A stretch of 64,000 nucleotides of DNA from Photorhabdus bodei (GTDB lineage Bacteria; Pseudomonadota; Gammaproteobacteria; Enterobacterales; Enterobacteriaceae): assembly GCF_003287735.1 (NCBI RefSeq), contig NZ_NSCM01000005.1, forward strand, positions 1 to 64,000, in the 5' to 3' direction. The notes below the pieces were generated by a model. The model was given only the letters and a program-made list of their open reading frames with translations. It had not been told where the DNA came from and made no database searches. Shown here in pieces: positions 40,368 to 46,972 of this stretch. The position numbers were made by a program, and so were the translations under genes. Each line of letters starts with the position of its first letter. The stretch's first letter is position 1.

Positions 40368-40940
40368 TTACAGATAATCAAAATCAATAATCAGGGTTTT
40401 TCTTATCCAACTAGATTTGACAGGTAAAACTTCGTGCCATGATTTTTCAAATAATTCCATACAACTCATGGAGTTATAAACCGGTGAAAAAACCTGATAG
40501 GGCGATTTATCACTATTCAGTACGCGCAACTCTCCGCCACACCTTTCATCCCATCCCTGAGCAATATAAAATATCATTGCTAAATCTCGTTTGTCCGACG
40601 CATCGGTGTGCGGTGGCAGACCACGATAATTTTCAGGAAATATGTAAACCTGCGGCAGGAAAAATTGTTTACTTGGACGAACCGGACGCCCAAAAAGTCT
40701 TCCTATGACCTGAAGAAAAGGCTGGGAGTAGACGAAACGGATAAAGTCCTCATCGGGATAGTGTGCAAAACGATAACCTGAGGCATGTTTACCGAAATGC
40801 TCATCGCTGATTGCGGCGATTACAGCTTGTAACCTCAAAAGAAATTCATGGTTAAGAATATTCTCAGAGAATAGGTGACGGAACGGGCTGTGGCGTACTT
40901 CAATCCGCTCAAATACTGCTTCATTAAAAGGAGTAAACAT
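40368..40940 (-). CDS. 2-oxoglutarate/Fe(II)-dependent oxygenase, RiPP cluster
   Basis: 190 residues from 'MFTPFNEAVFERI', chosen because 'AGGTAAGAG' precedes it; ATGs 18 and 24 bases upstream overlap the previous gene. The jelly-roll iron site is visible: 'PPHTDASDKRD' (His111, Asp113), a distal His in 'SWHEVLPV' (about 168), and an Arg for 2-oxoglutarate in 'WIRKTLIIDF' (about 180). It resembles prolyl-4-hydroxylase-type oxygenases. As the last gene of the operon it likely hydroxylates the ribosomal peptide, for example at the conserved Pro or Phe positions; that target is inference. Confidence 0.82.
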   Translation of the reverse strand: MFTPFNEAVFERIEVRHSPFRHLFSENILNHEFLLRLQAVIAAISDEHFGKHASGYRFAHYPDEDFIRFVYSQPFLQVIGRLFGRPVRPSKQFFLPQVYIFPENYRGLPPHTDASDKRDLAMIFYIAQGWDERCGGELRVLNSDKSPYQVFSPVYNSMSCMELFEKSWHEVLPVKSSWIRKTLIIDFDYL

Positions 40941-40948
40941 GCTCTTAC

Positions 40949-41830
40949 CTATTTCCATTGGCATGAAAGGAAGCGATCGCCAGCACGATAGTCTATAAGT
41001 GCTGTTCTCTTACCGGGAGGGATTAATACAAAACTATGTTCCCAGTGCGTGAGGGGAGAAGCGTAGTGTGTGTCCAGAATATTTCCGGGGCTCAGTTCGC
41101 TGGCGAAATAAAGATGCAGGGCATTGGCATCATGTAACCCACCTTCAGGCAAATGCACTAGCTGGCTAAAAGAGGAAGAGGCAGTAATGCCTAATTCATA
41201 CTTAACCAATGACTCGGAAGAACCGGTGGCAACTATCTGCTGGAAACTGAGATCGCTTTGAAAAATGAGCTTTCCAAGGTGCTCATCGATAATACTTCCG
41301 GCTTTGGTACTATTCATGTCATAATGAGACAGTTCGTCATAAGATGATTTTTTTTCTTTCCTGAAAGCCTCAAACCACGGGCTGTATAGCGGCTGGACAA
41401 AAACGCTGAGCGTTGATGGGACAATTTTTTCTACTGATGGATGACGACGGCAAAAGTCCCAAACGGCCTCAATCATATGCTCTTCCGGCCCAATCTGACC
41501 GATGGTTTCTGTGACAATGACTTTAATATTCTCAGCCAGGGTTGTCTGGAATGAGGAGTTTTTATGCAAGGTAATATTATCCTGCTCCTGGCAAAAAGCA
41601 GAGGCTAAGGCAAATGGATAATCAAAGTACTCTATCCCATGTACCTGGTTGTGGGTTTTTCTGGAGCTTAATAAAGAAAGGATTCCACAACCACAACCTA
41701 TATCAACCACACTATCTTCAGGTGAAACGGTTTCCGAGATAGCCTTCTGATATTTTTCCAGTCTGATTTTGTCTTTCAGCATGTGCGAATGATGAATTAC
41801 TGACATATCCGGAACGTATCTTTCAGTCAT
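40949..41830 (-). CDS. PRMT-like class I SAM methyltransferase, RiPP cluster
   Basis: 293 residues. The start 'SHMLKDKIRLEKYQKAI' parallels the 'MLxDxxRxxxYxxAI' segment of protein arginine methyltransferases. The SAM loop is 'VVDIGCGCG' (residues 41-49), an acidic 'GIEYFD' follows, and a double-Glu-like loop 'TETIGQIGPEEHM' (Glu108, Glu116-117) takes the place of the PRMT arginine clamp. A beta-barrel-like C-terminal half follows. 'AAGGGGTAA' precedes the start, 4 bases after the upstream gene. The invariant Arg in every precursor repeat is an obvious candidate substrate; this is inferred. Confidence 0.8.
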   Translation of the reverse strand: MTERYVPDMSVIHHSHMLKDKIRLEKYQKAISETVSPEDSVVDIGCGCGILSLLSSRKTHNQVHGIEYFDYPFALASAFCQEQDNITLHKNSSFQTTLAENIKVIVTETIGQIGPEEHMIEAVWDFCRRHPSVEKIVPSTLSVFVQPLYSPWFEAFRKEKKSSYDELSHYDMNSTKAGSIIDEHLGKLIFQSDLSFQQIVATGSSESLVKYELGITASSSFSQLVHLPEGGLHDANALHLYFASELSPGNILDTHYASPLTHWEHSFVLIPPGKRTALIDYRAGDRFLSCQWK

Positions 41831-41833
41831 GAT

Positions 41834-42739
41834 TTACCCCTTCAAAGCTAAATCGGCCAGAACAAATGATTGCTCCTGGAAATAATGATTAAATTTATTA
41901 TCAGTGAATAAAGATAAGGTCACTTCAGGTGTGGGGCGCGGCAGGTCAACAAAAGTGTAAAAGATAGCCTGCACGGTGGTTGAAAACGAGGGAAGAATGG
42001 AATATCCCATCGAGATAAGTTTATTGATCAATTCCTCATTTTCAGAGGTATAGGCCATATCAGTATACTGGGACAGCAACTGATGATTCACATCGCGCAT
42101 GACAACTTGCGACATACACAGCATATGGGAAATCATATAAATCATCATCGTATTATGCTGACCAAAACGCTGTAGAGCCTGACGAAATGCGTTCAGTTCA
42201 GGTGTCAAAATAGCAATATCATTGATGATACAGCCAATCAGGCTTTCTTTACTTTTTGCTTCAAGGCCGCAAAACTGAAAAAGGCAGAAACAGTAGGCTT
42301 CAGCAAAAAGATAGCGGATAGCTTGTTCCTCAGTGGATACTCCCAGAGTATTCCTGAATAACACGTTGTCTGCCACGCAATGGCAAGACTCATGAAAAAG
42401 CGGGTTTCTGGTCATCCCCGTAGTCAAAAAAGCGAGATCAACGTTAAAATTTAGCCCTCTCTCAACCGTTTTTTCCAGAAAGGAAACGTTATCGCAAAAG
42501 GGAACGCTTTTTTGGGCTAAGATATCGGTAAGACTCATTAATGAGAATGATCTATATTGCAGCCAAAGAGCATCAGGTTTGCAGTTGAATCGATAACCCA
42601 GCTCAATAGTTTTGTTACGGATATTTCTAAACACGCTGTTTTCGGTGTACAGTACTGAGTCAAATAAATTCTCGTGGAGAATGTTTTTCTGATTGTTTGA
42701 ATTTTTATTTATTTCAACCAATTGTTTAACAGTAATCAT
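41834..42739 (-). CDS. HExxH-motif putative peptide-modifying protein (second copy)
   Basis: 301 residues with 'NPLFHESCHCVAD' (His116-Glu-Ser-Cys-His120) and an acidic 'LFAEAYCF' about 25 residues later that could supply a further ligand. It matches in style the HExxH proteins found beside RiPP precursors, some of which are 2-oxoglutarate-dependent peptide beta-hydroxylases, rather than secreted proteases: there is no signal peptide. It overlaps the previous gene as ATGA. It shares little direct sequence with its HExxH neighbour, so the two may act on different residues. Confidence 0.62.
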   Translation of the reverse strand: MITVKQLVEINKNSNNQKNILHENLFDSVLYTENSVFRNIRNKTIELGYRFNCKPDALWLQYRSFSLMSLTDILAQKSVPFCDNVSFLEKTVERGLNFNVDLAFLTTGMTRNPLFHESCHCVADNVLFRNTLGVSTEEQAIRYLFAEAYCFCLFQFCGLEAKSKESLIGCIINDIAILTPELNAFRQALQRFGQHNTMMIYMISHMLCMSQVVMRDVNHQLLSQYTDMAYTSENEELINKLISMGYSILPSFSTTVQAIFYTFVDLPRPTPEVTLSLFTDNKFNHYFQEQSFVLADLALKG

Positions 42740-43650
42740 ATCTGGCTATACTCCACAGTCATTGTTTTGAAGTTGGCATTCATCTGGATAATATAATTTT
42801 GAATTTCTGCCTGTAATTTTTTATCTTGCATCAGAATGCCCGTCATTTCCTGAATGTAAATAATGGCTTGCTCAATACTATTGCGTACTGAATCAATTTC
42901 AACACATTTTGACTCTACTGCCCGCAAGTAATGTATGCGCGTTTGCAAAACGTTAAGGTAGACATAGGCAGCCTGAAAAATATTAGGAATTGACCACTCT
43001 TTATCTCTGGAGCCTACATAAAAACGTTCATCGTAATAAACGCCGTTCGGGTAATATCCTCCCGTTTCCAGCATCACAGAGGCAGACAGCTGATGATGTA
43101 ATGCCTCATGATAAAGATTCTCGAAAATAATATAATGACGGTGTTCAGGTGCCAGAATGATTGACGGCGTAACAGCAACAAAAAAAGCATCACTCAGAAA
43201 AGTGCAATGGGGTAGCTCATGGAAGGCCGCCCCGCTGAAACCACATTCACGTGCATTTAACCAGACTATGGTAGACGTAAAGTCAAAAATGATATCCAGC
43301 TGTCCCGTAAAATAAGGTGCCATTTGCAAAATGCTTTCTTGGATAAGATCAAGCCGACGACGGTCAATTTCGACTATATGTAAAGGGTTAATAGGTACAT
43401 AGCTGGCAAGGATGGCTGAATGGCTTGAATCATAAAAACGAATGCTTTTCTCTTTCCATTCTAGGGTATATACAGGAAGCGATTCAGATGCCGTCCCACA
43501 CCAGACATCTTTGAGATTAGCGGGAACTTTCCCATCCTCAGTCAGCCTTTTACAGAGATAAGGTGGAAAACTATCACTAGGCAGCGAAGGGCTGCGGCGG
43601 CTATAGCATGTCGCAAGTAAGTCTTTTGTAACGAGCCCGTATAAATACAT
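42736..43650 (-). CDS. HExxH-motif putative peptide beta-hydroxylase (first copy)
   Basis: 304 residues. The motif 'FENLYHEALHHQLSAS' (His181-Glu-Ala-Leu-His185) is followed about 40 residues later by 'WSIPNIFQAAYVYLNVLQ', the order seen in HExxH-type RiPP hydroxylases as I recall them. A second HExxH-like string 'FHELPHCTF' lies at 144-148. No signal peptide or membrane segment is present. 'AAAGG' lies 7 bases before ATG. It is translated together with the second HExxH gene (ATGA overlap). Likely an iron enzyme acting on the precursor's side chains. Confidence 0.7.
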   Translation of the reverse strand: MYLYGLVTKDLLATCYSRRSPSLPSDSFPPYLCKRLTEDGKVPANLKDVWCGTASESLPVYTLEWKEKSIRFYDSSHSAILASYVPINPLHIVEIDRRRLDLIQESILQMAPYFTGQLDIIFDFTSTIVWLNARECGFSGAAFHELPHCTFLSDAFFVAVTPSIILAPEHRHYIIFENLYHEALHHQLSASVMLETGGYYPNGVYYDERFYVGSRDKEWSIPNIFQAAYVYLNVLQTRIHYLRAVESKCVEIDSVRNSIEQAIIYIQEMTGILMQDKKLQAEIQNYIIQMNANFKTMTVEYSQI

Positions 43651-43661
43651 AGTAGAACCTT

Positions 43662-44453
43662 TTATGCCATTATTGAAGCTTGTAAATAGGCTAAAAAATC
43701 ACGATTCAGTCGCTTCGCCTCAGGTTTGATATACGGAATAAAAAGCGTTGAAGAAAACGTAATATCTGGTAGTAAAGTTTCGAGATTCTCCATGGTAACT
43801 TCTTTAATAATGGCTTGGTCGCGACCATACTCAGCCGAGCTAACCATTCTCACAATATGCTCTTTTGGATAGTGTTTTAAAAGTTTGGCTTTGAGATAAT
43901 GAATAGCGTTTTGCTGGGTAGGATCTTTAATAAAAGTACGCGTAGTGCCCACCGAACAGATATGGTATAGAAAATAATTAAGGCTTGGCTCAATGTTGTA
44001 ATCAAGCAGGATCAATAGATTTGCATCAACGATTGAAGTACCGTGTTCAAGAGGATCCAATTCAGTATCATCTAGCATGGTATCAAAAGAGGATAGCCCA
44101 AGTGAAATGGTCAGCTCTGTATCTACAGAATGTGCTCTCTCTTTTAATAACTTAATTAACGTAACGCCAAATCTTGGATGTCCGGGTAAACAGAATGCAA
44201 TATCATCGTATACTGCAACCTCGTCAAATATACGGGTCACTATAACAGTATAATTTGACATATCCTGATTACCATTGACATACAGGTTGGTAATATCTTC
44301 GGAATGAAGGTTATGCTCTTTAAAATATGCGACCAGTTCTTTTTGAGGGAAAAATAATAGTGTTTTTTTGCTGGCAAAAAAATTGTCAATAGCATCCAGT
44401 GTGAGATGTTTTATCCCTTTGATACCCGTTCCAACCACACGTATTCTTTTCAT
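43662..44453 (-). CDS. Tetrapyrrole-methylase-fold (borosin-type) N-methyltransferase
   Basis: 263 residues. N-terminal 'VGTGIKGIKHLTLDA' (residues 7-21), the SAM loop 'LPGHPRFG' (89-96) and 'GLSSFDTMLDDTELDP' (119-134) follow the borosin methyltransferase order, where I recall '..GHPG.F..' and '.SAEDCLFADLGVDP'. The tetrapyrrole-methylase fold acting next to a peptide gene points to backbone alpha-N-methylation. It is a stand-alone enzyme, i.e. the split form. It is not close to CobA/CysG in sequence, and no cobalamin or siroheme gene adjoins. It follows the precursor gene after a hairpin. Confidence 0.78.
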   Translation of the reverse strand: MKRIRVVGTGIKGIKHLTLDAIDNFFASKKTLLFFPQKELVAYFKEHNLHSEDITNLYVNGNQDMSNYTVIVTRIFDEVAVYDDIAFCLPGHPRFGVTLIKLLKERAHSVDTELTISLGLSSFDTMLDDTELDPLEHGTSIVDANLLILLDYNIEPSLNYFLYHICSVGTTRTFIKDPTQQNAIHYLKAKLLKHYPKEHIVRMVSSAEYGRDQAIIKEVTMENLETLLPDITFSSTLFIPYIKPEAKRLNRDFLAYLQASIMA

Positions 44454-44473
44454 TAGCTAACCTTTTAAAGAAA

Positions 44474-44499
44474 GGATCAGCTGAATATTCAGCTAATCC
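44474..44499 (-). terminator. Attenuator-like hairpin after the precursor gene
   Basis: On the minus strand arms GGATTAGCTGAA and TTCAGCTGATCC form a 12-bp stem (one G-U pair) with a tiny loop, followed by TTTCTTT. It begins 12 bases after the precursor stop and ends 20 bases before the methyltransferase gene. It should partly terminate or stabilise the upstream mRNA, raising precursor over enzyme levels. Confidence 0.68.
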
Positions 44500-44510
44500 T
44501 AGGGTTATTA

Positions 44511-44834
44511 TTAGCGAGTTTGCGATGCATCGAACTGAGCAATCAGTTTCTCAACATCCTCAGAAAAAGGCGCGAACATACGCGGGCCACACTCCATTGG
44601 TTGGACATTATCAAACTCACTAATCAGTTGTGCAACATCCTCAGAGAATGGAGCAAACATGCGCGGGCCACACTCCATTGGTTGGGCGTTATCAAATTCA
44701 CTAATTAGTTGTACAACATCCTCAGAGAATGGAGCGAACATGCGCGGGCCGCATTCTATAGGTTGACTATTATCAAACTCATTAATCAATTTTTGTACGT
44801 CCTCAGAAAAAGGCGCGAACATACGTGATCCACA
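44511..44834 (-). repeat. Four tandem 81-bp units in the precursor gene
   Basis: Four in-frame units of 27, 27, 27 and 26 codons, the last running to the stop. Units 2 and 3 are almost identical; units 1 and 4 differ at a few codons. Synonymous differences between copies show that the encoded peptide, not just the DNA, is conserved. Confidence 0.95.
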
Positions 44835-44855
44835 TTGTAGGTTTTCAGCTTTCAT
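44511..44855 (-). CDS. Putative multi-core RiPP precursor with four 27-residue repeats
   Basis: 114 residues: a 7-residue start (MKAENLQ) followed directly by four repeats. Each repeat reads Cys-Gly-(Pro/Ser)-Arg-Met-Phe-Ala-Pro-Phe-Ser-Glu-Asp-Val, then a helix-like xxLIxxFDxxQ segment with a Pro-(Met/Ile)-Glu linker. There is no long N-terminal leader. The acidic amphipathic part of each unit may serve as an enzyme-recognition helix, and 'CGPRMFAPF' as the modified core. This is the only small repetitive gene among seven enzyme genes. It overlaps nothing; 'AAGG' lies upstream of the ATG. The family is not one I can name. Confidence 0.8.
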   Translation of the reverse strand: MKAENLQCGSRMFAPFSEDVQKLINEFDNSQPIECGPRMFAPFSEDVVQLISEFDNAQPMECGPRMFAPFSEDVAQLISEFDNVQPMECGPRMFAPFSEDVEKLIAQFDASQTR

Positions 44856-44924
44856 TCATATTTACCTTATTTCCATAAATTAACAATATCGAACGATATT
44901 GCCCCGAGAAAGTACTGAGTACTT

Positions 44925-46961
44925 TCAATTTTGAATAATGATAATTTGACCGATGATGCCAGTTATTCGCATTAATGGCAGGCTGCGATCGCCAACTATC
45001 ATATTCCGAATAAATAGTTGTTGGTGATAATCCTGGCTACCAGAAACTCTCGGCCAGCAAATAGTTATATCTAGGTTTTCTTTAACATTAACAGTGAAAG
45101 TGAAGTTTTCCCATTTTGTGCTCAGATTACACAGCGTGTAGTCGCCATTAATGCGGATTGAAAATCCTTGTTTATTATCGGATGATGTTGATCTTGCGCA
45201 TACAGTAACTTTATATTCTCCCGCAACGAGCGAGCTAATATAAAACCTGGACTCAGGATTCACTTCATTCATCACGAGCTTATTTTCATAAACCAGTGAA
45301 GAGAAAACGGCATGCCGGGCGGGGTAATGACGATAAATATGTTGGTTTCTGGTATTTATGACCAAATTATGACCGTCAGGATAATGACTCGAAGTTTCAG
45401 TTGCGTTCTGCCACTTTGTATCATGGCGATTCAGTAAATTACGCAGCTGCACCCCCGAATGGGTACTGGTACTGAAAGCCCGAATAAATTTGCTAATTGC
45501 CGCATTGTCAGAACGATATGTCTTCTTTTCTATTTTTTGCTCAGACGAGTATTGCTGAGTTAGAAAATGTATGTCGGCTTTGAGCGCTGAATTAGCACCA
45601 CTGGTGGATAACACTTTATCGAGCCAGTACATAACTGAATCGTCAGGCTGGCTGTAATTCGCGTTGTGCAATGCTACGAGCAAATGGCTTCCCGCGCAGC
45701 TATCTTCATATAAATCAGCCAGGTTGACTGACACGTTGCTATCAGTAATGGCTGAGGCCAGCGCATCGCTAACCCAGTCCATTCCTTTCAGACTATGATG
45801 AACATAATCGACGAACAATGTTTTGTCCGGTATTACTGTCCCTGTTTTTTGATAAAACAGCGCCGGTAAATCAATTAAAGTCGCTTCAGTGCTGTGGCCT
45901 ACCACTTCCCGAATCAAAGCTTCTATAAAGCTAGGGCAGCGCGGCGTATGCGTTGTAAATTGCCAGATCACCGCGTCTTTTGACTTGACGTAATACTCCT
46001 TGGCCGCTAACTCATTTCCTAGGCCGCTCTCTGCTTTCGCCATCAATTCGAGCGTTAAGGGGCTGGTTTCGTTATCCAGTTCCAAGGCTACAATGCAACT
46101 GGCACGAGCTCGCACAAAATCGCTTTTCTGAAGATATTCATTGGCGGAGTGAGCATGCTCTAGCCAATGAGTGATGGACTTGTCATTCAGCCATCCGGGA
46201 ATAGCAAACTCATTTTGCCAACCGGAATAGTTGAATTCAGGTAAAACAAAAAATAATTTAACTTCGGTTAAACGACAAAGATTAATAAGTGATTCCAGCA
46301 GAAATCTAATATAGACAGAGAGTTGCTCAGTAATGACAGCCTGAATTTCCTGCACATTGAGGCCAATCAAGGACTGTGTTACCAGTTCGGAAGGGTTACC
46401 CCACCATGCATTCCACCAGTTATTTCCAGCATGGATAACCAACATATCCGGATGTAATTCCAGTGCTTCCTGAGCTGTTTGCAACAAAGCTGAGGCATTG
46501 ATACCGGTGCAGGCGAGATCGATAATTTCATAATCTCCCGCTGGTTTTAGTTTTTCCTGAAGCAGGCCGGCTGGAGTAACTACAGGATCGTAAACAAAGC
46601 CCCGAGCAACTGATTCGCCAAGATAAACAATGGTTTTTGTGTGTGGTCGGACGCGATGTAGTGTTTCGGTTTCTGACCACGAAGCATTATTTCCTCCGAA
46701 GCGCATGGCAAGCTCTTTATTACGCTGATAATACTTCAGCTGACCATTTTCAAATACCGGAGTCCATATGCCAATTTGCTGAGGTATTTTGTTGAGTGGT
46801 TTCATTACTTTGCCCTTACAAAAATCAAAGGGCAATGAAACTTCGCGACGACTGATCGCTTGATAATAGATATTTTCCAGTTTTTTTAACTGGGAATTTG
46901 CTGACATCATCTGTTCAGCTAGCGCATTACAGATCGCTTTATTATTTATTTGAATAGTCAT
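44925..46961 (-). CDS. SGNH-hydrolase-like protein with TPR and C-terminal beta domain
   Basis: 678 residues from ATG 46961 ('GAGAG' upstream; a TTG 15 bases earlier touches the previous stop). Residues ~110-200 carry SGNH-like blocks: 'YLGESVARGFVYDPVVTPAG' (GES in place of GDS), 'ACTGINAS' and 'IHAGNNWWNAW'. Block V may be 'VDYVHHSLKGMDW' (Asp/His) around residue 395. A TPR-like helical stretch lies near 285-340, and a beta-rich C-terminal ~100 residues ('AGEYKVTVCARS', 'NGDYTLCNLSTKWENFTFTV') resembles a carbohydrate-binding sandwich. It could add, remove or accept an acyl or carbamoyl group. Its role is unknown; it is encoded between the carbamoyltransferase and the precursor. Confidence 0.68.
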   Translation of the reverse strand: MTIQINNKAICNALAEQMMSANSQLKKLENIYYQAISRREVSLPFDFCKGKVMKPLNKIPQQIGIWTPVFENGQLKYYQRNKELAMRFGGNNASWSETETLHRVRPHTKTIVYLGESVARGFVYDPVVTPAGLLQEKLKPAGDYEIIDLACTGINASALLQTAQEALELHPDMLVIHAGNNWWNAWWGNPSELVTQSLIGLNVQEIQAVITEQLSVYIRFLLESLINLCRLTEVKLFFVLPEFNYSGWQNEFAIPGWLNDKSITHWLEHAHSANEYLQKSDFVRARASCIVALELDNETSPLTLELMAKAESGLGNELAAKEYYVKSKDAVIWQFTTHTPRCPSFIEALIREVVGHSTEATLIDLPALFYQKTGTVIPDKTLFVDYVHHSLKGMDWVSDALASAITDSNVSVNLADLYEDSCAGSHLLVALHNANYSQPDDSVMYWLDKVLSTSGANSALKADIHFLTQQYSSEQKIEKKTYRSDNAAISKFIRAFSTSTHSGVQLRNLLNRHDTKWQNATETSSHYPDGHNLVINTRNQHIYRHYPARHAVFSSLVYENKLVMNEVNPESRFYISSLVAGEYKVTVCARSTSSDNKQGFSIRINGDYTLCNLSTKWENFTFTVNVKENLDITICWPRVSGSQDYHQQLFIRNMIVGDRSLPLMRITGIIGQIIIIQN

Positions 46962-46972
46962 CTTTAACGCTC

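Noticed and set aside
42736..42739. HExxH genes as secreted zinc proteases
   Set aside because: No signal peptides or propeptides; the operon context favours peptide modification, though protease activity cannot be excluded.
43662..44453. A cobalamin or siroheme methylase
   Set aside because: No cob/cbi/cys genes are nearby, and the 'SSFDTMLDDTELDP' block fits borosin-type enzymes better.
44511..44855. Regularly spaced direct repeats resembling a CRISPR array
   Set aside because: The repeats are contiguous 81-bp coding units in one frame with no unique spacers; they encode a peptide.
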